The translations under genes and the position numbers were made by a program. This document shows positions 1 through 7,172 of a stretch of 16,624 nucleotides of DNA, in pieces (position 1 is the stretch's first letter; each line of letters begins with the position of its first letter). Below the pieces are notes generated by a model. It worked only from the letters and a program-made list of their open reading frames with translations, ran no database searches and was not told the origin of the DNA. This DNA is from JAGXOF01 sp046545575 (GTDB lineage: Bacteria > Chloroflexota > Dehalococcoidia > SZUA-161 > SpSt-899), in contig JBKGZM010000044.1 in NCBI GenBank assembly GCA_046545575.1, positions 1-16,624 on the forward strand, given 5' to 3'.

Positions 1-471
1 CCCTGATTTCGGGAATTCGTGCCTAAATTCCCTGAAAATGCAGGAAGTCGGGAGATACTCATCTACCGGGTATTCCTCTCTATACACTTTCCTGATACTC
101 TCAGCAAGTTCATTTGGCGAAACGTTCTTGTTTAAATATGCTCCCGCGCCCGCCTTAATCGAGTCAAATAATTCTTCTTCACCAAAATATGAACTCATGG
201 TAATTACCTTAGTAACCGGGGAAAACTGGGAAATCCGACGGGCCAATGCTACTCCCGTAGTAGCAGGCATGTTTATGTCTACAAGAGCTACGTCAGGGGG
301 AAAATTTTCAATCAAACTTGCAACATCCTCACTCGGATCACACTCCGCCACCACTTCGATATCTTCATATGATGACAGAATCTGTCGCACCCCAGCGCGG
401 AATATTGTCTGTCTATCAAATAATGCCACTCGGATACTGTTTTGAAGCGAGGTTTCCAGAGATTCTCTCAT
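1..471 (-). CDS. NarL/LuxR-type response regulator, receiver domain (3' part outside window)
   Basis: This is the N-terminal 157 residues of a two-component response regulator; the rest, presumably a LuxR-type HTH, lies beyond the left edge. The receiver is visible in order: D19 in the first acidic pocket, with Phe at 18 where a second acid is common; phospho-acceptor D65 in LVDINMP; a switch Ser near 93 in VITMSSY; and the conserved Lys at 115 in YLNKN. The stretch FRAGVRQIL is typical of NarL/FixJ receivers that control transcription. The ATG at 471 is chosen because GGGGAG sits six bases upstream on the minus strand; an in-frame ATG at 477 is too close to it. It diverges from the padR gene. 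No histidine kinase is visible, so its input is unknown. The receiver assignment is secure; the output domain is inferred. Confidence 0.88.
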   Translation of the reverse strand, partial: MRESLETSLQNSIRVALFDRQTIFRAGVRQILSSYEDIEVVAECDPSEDVASLIENFPPDVALVDINMPATTGVALARRISQFSPVTKVITMSSYFGEEELFDSIKAGAGAYLNKNVSPNELAESIRKVYREEYPVDEYLPTSCIFREFRHEFPKSG

Positions 472-496
472 AAGCATCTCCCCAATAGTACTGTAC

Positions 497-508
497 CTCC
501 AATTGGAG
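497..508. promoter_or_regulatory. 12-bp perfect palindrome between divergent genes
   Basis: CTCCAATTGGAG is a perfect inverted repeat in the divergent spacer, just upstream of the response regulator start and downstream of its candidate -10 box. A dimeric regulator binding here could block or modulate the leftward transcript. The binding protein (the response regulator itself, PadR or another) cannot be told from the sequence. Confidence 0.35.
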
Positions 509-533
509 CTAACCGAACGTTATTTTTGCCTAA

Positions 534-562
534 ACTATACCAGCTTTCAAGTTATCAGTCCA
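534..562 (-). promoter_or_regulatory. candidate sigma-70 promoter for the response regulator gene
   Basis: On the minus strand TGGACT (557-562) and TATAGT (534-539) are 17 bases apart. The -10 box is good and the -35 box mediocre. Transcription would start near 527 and run across the CTCCAATTGGAG palindrome before the start codon at 471. Judged by eye only. Confidence 0.35.
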
Positions 563-602
563 TACCACGAAAGAGGTATTTTAAAAATAGACGCTCGGTT
601 AA

Positions 603-631
603 TTGACAGCCCCAGCGTCTCTTGGTATCAT
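603..631 (+). promoter_or_regulatory. sigma-70 promoter for the padR-HAAS unit
   Basis: A consensus TTGACA (603-608) and a near-consensus TATCAT (626-631) are separated by exactly 17 bases. The predicted start of transcription near 638 leaves a short leader carrying GCGAGG (651-656), eight bases before the ATG at 665. This supports 665 as the padR start over in-frame upstream ATGs, which would lie ahead of the promoter. Confidence 0.65.
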
Positions 632-664
632 TCAACCATAGAAGAAAGGCGCGAGGTACTAGCT

Positions 665-1012
665 ATGAAAAATAGTATGCCAAAATACGAGCCAGACCTC
701 TTGAGAGGCAATGCTGACTGTCTTTTGCTTTTCTTGATAAAGGAAAACCAGCAGGCCTATGGTTATCAGCTAATCAAAGAGATAGAAAATAGGAGTAAGG
801 GGTACTTTCAGTTCAGGGAGGGAACGGTCTATCCTGCCCTTCATCGGCTGGAAAGTGACGGGTTTATTCAAGGAGAGTGGCGTCAACTGCCAAGCGGACA
901 AGAGCGACGATATTACACCATAACAGAAAAGGGCAAGCAAGCACTCGATGAAAAGATGGCCGCATGGAAGGGGTTTACCACTGCAGTGGATCTCATCTTT
1001 AAGTCGACATAG
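665..1012 (+). CDS. PadR-family transcriptional regulator
   Basis: A 115-residue cytoplasmic DNA-binding protein of the PadR family, usually a dimeric repressor. The winged-helix signature is clear: an LLLFLIKE helix, then AYGYQLIKEIE, then FREGTVYPALHRLESDGFI, and a wing ending in RRYYTITEKGKQAL. The length is that of a short PadR with one C-terminal dimerisation helix. The open frame runs upstream to 503, but the ATG at 665 follows both a good promoter and an SD sequence, and the family sequence begins just after it. The next gene, 18 bases downstream, encodes a HAAS-domain membrane protein. This is a recurring PadR partnership, seen across Firmicutes and Chloroflexi, in which the membrane protein is thought to work with the regulator. 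The ligand and target promoters are unknown; autoregulation is likely for the family but no PadR operator was recognised. Confidence 0.9.
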   Translation: MKNSMPKYEPDLLRGNADCLLLFLIKENQQAYGYQLIKEIENRSKGYFQFREGTVYPALHRLESDGFIQGEWRQLPSGQERRYYTITEKGKQALDEKMAAWKGFTTAVDLIFKST

Positions 1013-1030
1013 ATAACTCCCGAGGGCAAA

Positions 1031-2041
1031 ATGCAGTTTGAAATCAGAAACTACATGGACGAGTTGAGGTCTCAGCTTCATCTGGACCCGGCTACCGAAG
1101 CACGGGTTTTGAGGGAATTGGGAGGCTATTTTAGAGAAAAGACGGCGGACCTGAGAGCAGAGGGGCTCTCTGACGAGGAGGCAAATGAGCTTGCGATAGA
1201 GTCGTGCGGGCAACCAAAGGTTCTGGCCCAGCAAATCTATGAAGCACATAGCCAGGGCAGCTGGATAGATGCTGCGATGGCTTGTTTACCGCACTTTATC
1301 GTAGCCGGACTCTTCATGCTAAGTTTATGGCAAAATATGCTTGTTGTCTCAATCATTTCAGGACTGATAGTATGTGTAAGTCTGTACGGATGGCAGCATG
1401 GCAAACCGGGATGGCTGTATCCATGGGCTGGCTATTCCCTCGCTTTCTTCGTGGTAGGCGGATATGCTTCATGGCCTACCCTTAAGCAAGCCGGGGCTTT
1501 CCTGCTATGGGAACGCGGTTCTCTGCCAAACATCTGGCTATTATTGGGGATTTGCGGACTTTTCGTGTTCTCGCTCTGGCTAATAATCCGGACTACTATC
1601 CGCGTGGTTCGACGGGACTGGATTCTTGCCTCTCTCATGCTTATGCCACTACCGATCATCGGGGGGTGGCTTTTTGGATTAAAGGAGTTTGGCACCGTTT
1701 TCGATGCAGCCAGCATGGATGCCTCACATGCTCTGAATATGCCCATGAGTACAGCATTGGTCGTACTGGGTATTACCTCAACTGCCTTCATTCGTTTGCG
1801 TCAACGCAAGCTGAAAGTCGGTGCGCTGGCAATGCTGGGCTCGCTTGCCTTTGCTGTACTTGCCAGGCACCTTGGCAGTGGTCTAAGCTTCCCCGCGTTG
1901 TTATTGACCTCTTTTCTTTTGCTCACTTTCTTGCTAAGTCCGGCTCTCCTCGAGGCCAAGATCGGACATGGCGAAGACACCGAGCGGATGTGGTCGGAGA
2001 TAGGCTGGATAAGACATCCTTCAACTGCTCAAAGCAAGTAG
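1031..2041 (+). CDS. HAAS-domain multi-pass membrane protein, PadR partner
   Basis: A 336-residue integral membrane protein. Residues 1 to about 70 form a cytoplasmic helical domain with the pattern of HAAS / permease-prefix proteins: an ELRSQL helix, then RVLRELGGYFREK, and a DEEANELAIESCGQPKVLAQQI helix pair. About seven or eight hydrophobic spans follow between residues 79 and 310, separated by short basic loops such as RTTIRVVRRD, with a short polar tail. The SD sequence GAGG (1022-1025) lies five bases from the ATG. It is almost certainly cotranscribed with padR. The family is thought to link PadR regulators to a membrane signal, but no substrate or transport motif is visible, so the role of the membrane part is unknown. 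Confidence 0.8.
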   Translation: MQFEIRNYMDELRSQLHLDPATEARVLRELGGYFREKTADLRAEGLSDEEANELAIESCGQPKVLAQQIYEAHSQGSWIDAAMACLPHFIVAGLFMLSLWQNMLVVSIISGLIVCVSLYGWQHGKPGWLYPWAGYSLAFFVVGGYASWPTLKQAGAFLLWERGSLPNIWLLLGICGLFVFSLWLIIRTTIRVVRRDWILASLMLMPLPIIGGWLFGLKEFGTVFDAASMDASHALNMPMSTALVVLGITSTAFIRLRQRKLKVGALAMLGSLAFAVLARHLGSGLSFPALLLTSFLLLTFLLSPALLEAKIGHGEDTERMWSEIGWIRHPSTAQSK

Positions 2042-2108
2042 CACCTTTACTCTTTTTGTAGTGATTTCTTAAACCTTACTCGATCTCAGATTTGATTACC
2101 CCTCTCAA

Positions 2109-2122
2109 TGTAAACGTTACCA
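2109..2122 (+). promoter_or_regulatory. LacI/CcpA-like operator candidate upstream of dxs
   Basis: TGTAAACGTTACCA matches the cre consensus TGWAANCGNTNWCA at 13 of 14 positions and contains the near-palindrome GTAA-ACG-TTAC. It lies about 75 bases upstream of the best dxs -10 box. A LacI/GalR-family regulator could bind here, but none is encoded in the window and a single match of this type may be chance. Confidence 0.25.
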
Positions 2123-2172
2123 GAAGTTAATCTGTAGTCATCCTGCACAGCCCTTTAGCCCGAATACCGCAT

Positions 2173-2203
2173 TTGTGCGAGCACCAACGTATTGTGTTAT
2201 ACT
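2173..2203 (+). promoter_or_regulatory. candidate extended -10 promoter for the isoprenoid operon
   Basis: TGT followed by TATACT (2195-2203) is an extended -10 element. A weak -35, TTGTGC (2173-2178), lies 19 bases upstream. Transcription would start near 2210, giving an 86-base leader before dxs. A second candidate is TTGACA (2221-2226) with TAGGAT (2245-2250) at 18-base spacing, which would give a leader of about 40 bases. The sequence alone does not decide between them. Confidence 0.45.
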
Positions 2204-2254
2204 GAAGCCGTCTGCCAACTTTGACAAAATCATAGGAGGAGTTGTAGGATTTAG

Positions 2255-2311
2255 ATGGCACTTAGGTACCCTGTCTTCCTCGCGAGGAGAAATCGATGTC
2301 TGAGATTTTAG
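2255..2311 (+). CDS. possible 18-codon leader peptide overlapping the dxs start
   Basis: An ATG at 2255 is preceded by AGGA (2246-2249) at five bases, and by a stronger AGGAGG at 2234-2239. It opens an 18-codon frame (MALRYPVFLARRNRCLRF) whose TAG lies 13 bases inside dxs in another frame. Translation of it would carry ribosomes through the dxs start and could couple the two. It would be transcribed only if the upstream promoter is used. It may be chance. Confidence 0.2.
   Translation: MALRYPVFLARRNRCLRF
2277..2288 (+). promoter_or_regulatory. palindrome covering the dxs ribosome binding site
   Basis: TCCTCGCGAGGA is a perfect 12-bp palindrome whose right arm contains the dxs Shine-Dalgarno AGGAGA (2285-2290), five bases from the ATG at 2296. 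As RNA the left arm TCCT can pair with AGGA of the SD and could mask it; as DNA it could be an operator. Either would affect expression of the operon's first gene. Confidence 0.3.
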
Positions 2312-4200
2312 ATAGCATCAATTCCCCTGGTGACCTCAAGGAGTTGTCCTATAGCAAATTGGAGCGGCTCGCCTCCGAGATCAGGGCAATGCTTGTCGAA
2401 AGGGCATCCTTGAACGGAGGGCACCTAGCCTCAAATCTAGGCGCGGTTGAATTAACCATCGCCTTACACCGCGTCTTTACCAGTCCCAAAGATAAGATAG
2501 TGTGGGATGTGGGCCATCAGAGTTATACCCACAAACTTCTAACCGGACGGAAGGACAGCTTCGCCACCATTCGGCAATACGAGGGGCTATCAGGCTTTCC
2601 TGCTCGCGATGAGAGCCCCCACGATGCCTTCGGAGCTGGACACGCTGGCACATCGGTCTCAGCAGCTCTGGGTATGGCACTGGCACGGGACCTCAAGGGA
2701 GAGGACTTTCATGTAGTCCCTGTTATCGGAGATGGGGCCCTTACAGCTGGCATCGCATTGGAGGCGATTAATAATGTGGGACAGATGGGGACGAAATTAA
2801 CCGTAGTCCTGTGCGATAACAACATGGCGATATCCCCGACCGTCGGGGCTATATCGACCTTGCTCAGTCAGGTTAGGACAGATCCCAAGTATGAGATGGC
2901 AAAGGGCGAAGCCAGGAAATTCGTGACCTCTATGCCAATGGGAGGTCATGCATGGGCTGCCAGCAAGATCATGAAGGACCGACTCAAGAGGGCGATTATT
3001 CCCCCTGCTTTCTGGGAGGACCTGGGATTTGTCTACATAGGACCTGTGAACGGACACAGCATCCACGAGGTTGAGTCCGCGCTGAAAAGAGCGCGTGATT
3101 TCGAGAGTAAACCGACGCTAGTCCATGTTCTGACTAAAAAGGGGAAAGGCTACTCACCGGCCGAGGATGATGCTGTTAAGTTTCACGGTGTATCGCCGCC
3201 CAAGACCAACAAATCCGAGGCCCCCTCATATAGCGAGGTCTTTGGGCAGACAATCCTACGGTTGCTTGAAGAGGACCAAAGGGTCGTGGCTATCACAGCG
3301 GCTATGCTGGAAGGCACCGGTTTGGCCGAAGCTGCCAGGCAGCTCCCAAACAGGGTTTTCGATGTAGGAATTTGTGAGCAGCATGCAGTTACTCTGGCCG
3401 CTGGTTTGAGTACGCAGGGATTTATCCCGATCGTAGCTATCTATTCTACTTTCTTGCAGCGCGCCTACGACCAGATAATCCATGATGTCTGCATTCAGAA
3501 TCTGCCCGTGGTTTTTGCCCTTGACCGGGCCGGCATAGTTGGCGACGATGGCAAGACACATCAGGGCACCTTCGATCTCAGCTATTTGCGCAGTGTTCCC
3601 AACATGGTCGTGGCCGCTCCAAAGGATGAGGATGAACTCCAGCATTTGCTCTTCACGGCAGTCAATGCAGGGCGTCCCATGGCTGTCCGTTATCCCAGAG
3701 GCCGCGGTGAAGGAGTCCCCATGGGGCAAGAGCTGAAGAAGCTACCCCTCGGCAAGGGGGAAGTATTAAGAGAGGGCCACGACATTGCCATACTGGCGAT
3801 TGGGTCCACTGTTTACCCTGCCTTGAACGCAGCGGAACAGCTAGCCAGAGAGGGTGTGGAGTGCTCTGTCATCAATGCCAGATTTGCAAAACCCCTGGAC
3901 GAAGATCTAATAGTAGGGATCAGTGCCAGAACTAAGAGGGTCTTGACCGTTGAGGAAAACTCCGTGAATGGAGGATTTGGCAGTGCTGTCCTGGAGTTGT
4001 TTGAGAGCTACAATATCTCAGGTGTTAAGACGCGGTGTATCGGGCTCCCGGACGAGTTCATTGAGCATGGCCCTCAGGCGATATTCCGCTCTATGTTCGG
4101 CCTTGATTCCGAAGGCATAGCCAAGAAGGTGAGAACATCCTTTTCTGAACTTTTCCCCGAATCCTGTATCGCTCACTCCAGTCGTGGGAACAGTGACTGA
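2296..4200 (+). CDS. dxs: 1-deoxy-D-xylulose-5-phosphate synthase
   Basis: A 634-residue cytoplasmic enzyme that condenses pyruvate and glyceraldehyde-3-phosphate with loss of CO2 to give DXP. It is the first and usually flux-setting step of the MEP pathway to IPP and DMAPP. The three transketolase-type domains are all visible. The TPP domain has H74 in GHQSYTHK, GDG at 145-147 and the NN pair at 159-160, the usual GDG(x)NN cofactor motif. The pyrimidine-binding domain has the catalytic Glu at 361 in GICEQHAV and then GDDGKTHQGTFD. A C-terminal transketolase domain follows. The length is that of full bacterial DXS and no key residue is missing. It opens a rightward operon of prenyl-chain and squalene/hopanoid-type genes, so a dedicated precursor supply for that pathway is likely; whether it is the cell's only dxs cannot be seen here. 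Confidence 0.98.
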   Translation: MSEILDSINSPGDLKELSYSKLERLASEIRAMLVERASLNGGHLASNLGAVELTIALHRVFTSPKDKIVWDVGHQSYTHKLLTGRKDSFATIRQYEGLSGFPARDESPHDAFGAGHAGTSVSAALGMALARDLKGEDFHVVPVIGDGALTAGIALEAINNVGQMGTKLTVVLCDNNMAISPTVGAISTLLSQVRTDPKYEMAKGEARKFVTSMPMGGHAWAASKIMKDRLKRAIIPPAFWEDLGFVYIGPVNGHSIHEVESALKRARDFESKPTLVHVLTKKGKGYSPAEDDAVKFHGVSPPKTNKSEAPSYSEVFGQTILRLLEEDQRVVAITAAMLEGTGLAEAARQLPNRVFDVGICEQHAVTLAAGLSTQGFIPIVAIYSTFLQRAYDQIIHDVCIQNLPVVFALDRAGIVGDDGKTHQGTFDLSYLRSVPNMVVAAPKDEDELQHLLFTAVNAGRPMAVRYPRGRGEGVPMGQELKKLPLGKGEVLREGHDIAILAIGSTVYPALNAAEQLAREGVECSVINARFAKPLDEDLIVGISARTKRVLTVEENSVNGGFGSAVLELFESYNISGVKTRCIGLPDEFIEHGPQAIFRSMFGLDSEGIAKKVRTSFSELFPESCIAHSSRGNSD

Positions 4201-4239
4201 GCGAGCGGATCAGCATAGAGCAGCGGAAAAAGTGAGCCA

Positions 4240-5265
4240 ATGAATTTACCTTCAATCTTTGAAAGGTATCGCAGCGAGGTGGACAGCGAGCTACGATCGA
4301 TCTTCGTCGACCATCACCTGCCACTTTATCAGATGATGCAGTATCACCTCGGATGGACGGATGAGAATGGACGCCACATCGAGGGTACCTCAGGCAAGGC
4401 ACTGCGCCCAACTCTGTGCCTGCTCGCCTGCGAGGCTGCAGGAGAGTATTTTCATAAAGCATTGCCAGCTGCTGCGGCAATTGAGCTGGTTCACAACTTC
4501 TCGCTGATCCACGATGATATTCAGGATAATGACCATGAGCGTCGTCACCGCCCCACAGTTTGGAGTATATGGGGGATTCCACAAGCCATTAATGTGGGAG
4601 ATGGTATGAGGAGCGTGGCCAGCCTTGCGCTCCTCCGTCTCGAGGATCGCGATGTCCCCACTGAAAAGCAGCAGCGTGTTCAATGCCTTCTGGATGAAAG
4701 TTGTCTACGAATGATCGAGGGACAATATCTCGACCTGAGTTATGAGGATCGGTTCGACATCACCGTCGAGGATTATCTGGAGATGATCGACCGTAAAACC
4801 GCGGCTATAATGTCCTGTGCATTACAGACAGGAGCCATTATAGGCACTGACGATGAATCCGTCATCAAATGCCTCAGAGAATTCGGAAGAAATATCGGGC
4901 TTGCCTTCCAGATCAAAGACGATATCATTGGCATCTGGGGAGATCAGGACAAAACCGGCAAACCTCTGGCCAGTGATATCCGCAGGAAAAAGAAGTCTCT
5001 CCCTGTAGTATACACGCTGCAAAGCGCGAGTGGCACTACCAGGGAAGATATTTCAAACGTCTATAAGAAGCCCAGCATCACTGATCATGAGGTGGGCAAA
5101 GTCCTAGATATTCTCGATGATGTACAGGCAAAAGCCTATGCGGAGAGAATGGCTGAGGAATATCGTAACAGTGCCCTGATTGAGTTGGGGAAGATAAGGT
5201 TGTCCCCATGGGCAAAAGCACATCTGGAGGAGATAGCCTATTTCCTTGTTGAACGCGATTTCTGA
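4240..5265 (+). CDS. trans-isoprenyl diphosphate synthase (FPP/GGPP synthase type)
   Basis: A 341-residue polyprenyl synthetase that extends allylic diphosphates with IPP. The first Asp-rich motif is DDIQD at 92-96, followed by the usual RRHRPTVW; the second is DDIIG at 227-231, followed by GDQDKTGKPLASDI and RRKKKSLPVVY. An allylic-site KALRP motif lies near the N-terminus. Just before the first motif, the fifth position upstream is Phe (F87) and the fourth is Ser, with no two-residue insertion in the motif. By the usual chain-length rules this looks more like an archaeal-type GGPP synthase than a bacterial FPP synthase. The downstream squalene-synthase-family gene would need FPP, so the product length is open. 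It starts 39 bases after dxs with only a weak SD; cotranscription is likely. Confidence 0.92.
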   Translation: MNLPSIFERYRSEVDSELRSIFVDHHLPLYQMMQYHLGWTDENGRHIEGTSGKALRPTLCLLACEAAGEYFHKALPAAAAIELVHNFSLIHDDIQDNDHERRHRPTVWSIWGIPQAINVGDGMRSVASLALLRLEDRDVPTEKQQRVQCLLDESCLRMIEGQYLDLSYEDRFDITVEDYLEMIDRKTAAIMSCALQTGAIIGTDDESVIKCLREFGRNIGLAFQIKDDIIGIWGDQDKTGKPLASDIRRKKKSLPVVYTLQSASGTTREDISNVYKKPSITDHEVGKVLDILDDVQAKAYAERMAEEYRNSALIELGKIRLSPWAKAHLEEIAYFLVERDF

Positions 5266-5276
5266 AATTGTAAATT

Positions 5277-5298
5277 CGGGGAAGATCTCAATACCCCG
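5277..5298 (+). other. small hairpin in the prenyl synthase-hpnG spacer
   Basis: CGGGG (5277-5281) and CCCCG (5294-5298) can pair around a 12-base loop just after the prenyl synthase stop. A second pair, CCCAT (5312-5316) and ATGGG (5338-5342), follows. There is no U-rich tract, so this is not a convincing terminator. The spacer is also an open frame of 34 codons, in phase with the prenyl synthase, that ends in TAATG overlapping the next start. Confidence 0.25.
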
Positions 5299-5369
5299 CT
5301 CATCATTCCAACCCATGGTGGCGGTGCAAGACAGGCGATGGGAATCGACAGAAACCTAGCCAAGATATA

Positions 5370-6098
5370 ATGTTAGCAGTACTGTGTGCCATTCCTCAGG
5401 AGTTCAACAGCTTGCTCAGAAAAGTGAAGGCTGGAAAAATCACTTCAGAAAGTGGTTTCAGGATGTGTGAGGCAACGTACGAGAGCAAAGATATATTGCT
5501 CGTGCAAACGGGCCCTGGAAGGAAAAAAGCGGAGCGGGTCACCGAGTCAGTGCTTCAGGATTACACCGTTGACGGGGTAGTATCGCTGGGATTAGCCGGG
5601 GCACTGGACGAGAAACTTGCGGTTGGGAACCTCGTGCTCTGCCGAAGTCTGTATTCCCAGACAAGCAACCCAAGTACCCCTTGTCACTGCGATAGCGATT
5701 GGGTTTCCTCATCATTGGCGAGAGCAGAGCAAAAGGAAATTGCCCTGCAAGAAGGCAATAGCGTGAGCGTCAGAGTGCCCGTTTGTGATGCCATAACCAA
5801 AAAAGCCCTTGCTAAAGAGTTTCCTGCGGTGGTGGTAGAGATGGAGAGCTACTGGATCGGACAGATTGCGCACTCACGAGGAGTTCCGTTCCTCTGTATT
5901 CGAGCTGTCTCCGACGCTTTGAGCGACTATTTGCCGCCGTTTGACCGACTTATGAACGCCAATGGCTCCTGGCGAAAAGGGAAAGCTACTTTGTACTTCC
6001 TGCCCAAGCCCTGGCGAGTAGCAAAACTCATATTGCTCTATAGGAAAATGCAGCAGGCTGCGGAGAGTTTGACAAATTCGTTTGCGCTTATAAAATAA
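5370..6098 (+). CDS. hpnG: HpnG-like nucleoside phosphorylase (hopanoid-associated)
   Basis: A 242-residue member of the PNP/UDP phosphorylase (MTA/SAH nucleosidase) superfamily. In hopanoid makers HpnG removes adenine from adenosylhopane to leave a phosphorylated ribosyl side chain. The family pattern is present: an N-terminal strand LAVLCAIPQEF, a phosphate-site loop TGPGRKKAERV, the core SLGLAGALDEKLAVGNLVL, the ribose-binding VEMES (E157-S160), and CIRAVSD with the likely catalytic Asp at 182. The identity rests on the short IPQEF-type N-terminus and on hpnA being seven bases downstream. The alternative is a general MTA, SAH or 5'-deoxyadenosine phosphorylase. There is no clear SD; the ATG overlaps a TAA (TAATG), which may allow re-initiation. 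No upstream in-frame start exists, because a TAG precedes it. Confidence 0.75.
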   Translation: MLAVLCAIPQEFNSLLRKVKAGKITSESGFRMCEATYESKDILLVQTGPGRKKAERVTESVLQDYTVDGVVSLGLAGALDEKLAVGNLVLCRSLYSQTSNPSTPCHCDSDWVSSSLARAEQKEIALQEGNSVSVRVPVCDAITKKALAKEFPAVVVEMESYWIGQIAHSRGVPFLCIRAVSDALSDYLPPFDRLMNANGSWRKGKATLYFLPKPWRVAKLILLYRKMQQAAESLTNSFALIK

Positions 6099-6105
6099 TT
6101 CGAAA

Positions 6106-7095
6106 ATGAAGGTCCTAGTTACAGGAGCTACGGGCTTTATCGGGGCTAACGTAGCGCGAGAATTATTAAAGCAGGAATTCCAGGTAAAGGCCCTGGTCAG
6201 AAAAGGGTGCAACCTCAGGAATGTCGAAGGGCTTCCATTGGAGATGGTTGAGGGAGACCTAAGGGATAAGCGATCCCTGAGGGAAGCACTTTTGGATTGT
6301 GAAGCGCTTTTCCACATCGCGGCGTCGTATACGTTCTGGACGCCGAATCCTCAGTCTATCTATGACACAAATGTGAGGGGAACAAAGAACATACTCACTG
6401 CGGCCATGGAAAAAGATATCAAGAAAGTTGTGTACACGAGCACCGAGTCCACTATAGGAATCGGGAAGAACGATGATTTTGGCACCGAGGCCCGGGAAAT
6501 AAATCCTGAGCATCTCAAGGGCCACTACAAATGGTCGAAGTTCCTCGCGGAGAAAGTTGCATTGAATATGTGCCGAAGAGGGCTTCCACTGGTTATCGTA
6601 AACCCTACCGCTCCTGTAGGCCCCTTCGATGTCAAACCTACCCCTACAGGAGGAGTCCTCGTGAGTCTCCTGCGAGGGGCAATGCCCGTATACCTGGATA
6701 TGGGATTGAACATCGTGAGTGTCGAGGATGTGGCCAAGGGGCACATCCTGGCTCTGCAAAAGGGGCAAATAGGAGAACGGTACATACTCGGAAATCAGAA
6801 TCTTCTCCTTCGCGAGATATTTGACACCCTGAAAAAAGTAGTAGGGGTCAAAGCCCCTCGGGTGAGGATACCCGGGTGGTTTGCTATGGGAATGGCATAT
6901 ATCGATGACATACTGGAGGGCGTGATTATGAACCGCCCTCCCAGGGCTCAGTTAGACGCAGTCAGAGCTGCCCGTAAAGTCAGGTTCCATGACTGCTCCA
7001 AGGCGATAAGGGAGTTGGGCATGCCTCAAACTCCGATTGAAGAGGCACTCGGGAAAGCGGCAAACTGGTTCAGGGATAATGGATATGTTCGCTGA
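6106..7095 (+). CDS. hpnA: HpnA, hopanoid-associated NAD-dependent epimerase/reductase
   Basis: A 329-residue extended short-chain dehydrogenase of the HpnA type, a family found beside hopanoid genes and annotated as a sugar epimerase; its exact reaction is not established. The Rossmann nucleotide loop is GATGFIG (7-13), an acidic turn follows in EGDLRD, and the catalytic pair is Y141 and K145 in HYKWSKFLAE, with Ser/Thr residues upstream in YTSTEST. The conserved NPTAPVGPFDVKPTPTG and the NIVSVEDVAKGHILALQKGQIGERYILG block are characteristic. It begins seven bases after hpnG and is surely in the same transcript. In this operon it would act on the side chain left by HpnG; this is inferred from position. 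Confidence 0.9.
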   Translation: MKVLVTGATGFIGANVARELLKQEFQVKALVRKGCNLRNVEGLPLEMVEGDLRDKRSLREALLDCEALFHIAASYTFWTPNPQSIYDTNVRGTKNILTAAMEKDIKKVVYTSTESTIGIGKNDDFGTEAREINPEHLKGHYKWSKFLAEKVALNMCRRGLPLVIVNPTAPVGPFDVKPTPTGGVLVSLLRGAMPVYLDMGLNIVSVEDVAKGHILALQKGQIGERYILGNQNLLLREIFDTLKKVVGVKAPRVRIPGWFAMGMAYIDDILEGVIMNRPPRAQLDAVRAARKVRFHDCSKAIRELGMPQTPIEEALGKAANWFRDNGYVR

Positions 7096-7172
7096 GAGGT
7101 TCCCAAGTTCAAGGTTCATAGTTATTTAAAGAAATATGAAGAACCCGGACAACTGACCATGAACGCTCAACC
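7096..7172. repeat. short GGTTCA/TGAACC repeat cluster in the operon spacer
   Basis: The 77-base spacer is built from variants of one hexamer in both orientations: AAGTTCAAGGTTCAT on the left and ATGAACGCTCAACCATGAACC on the right, with an AT-rich centre. It resembles degenerate dispersed intergenic repeats of environmental genomes. The ATG of the next gene at 7173 lies inside the last repeat, which casts doubt on that start. Confidence 0.4.

Noticed and set aside
503..664. N-terminal extension of PadR from the ATG at 503
   Set aside because: The consensus promoter at 603-631 and the SD before 665 lie inside it, and the added residues do not resemble the family.
770..1249. Minus-strand open frame of 159 codons across padR and the HAAS gene
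   Set aside because: It lies antisense to two well-recognised genes, shows no family pattern and has no plausible SD.
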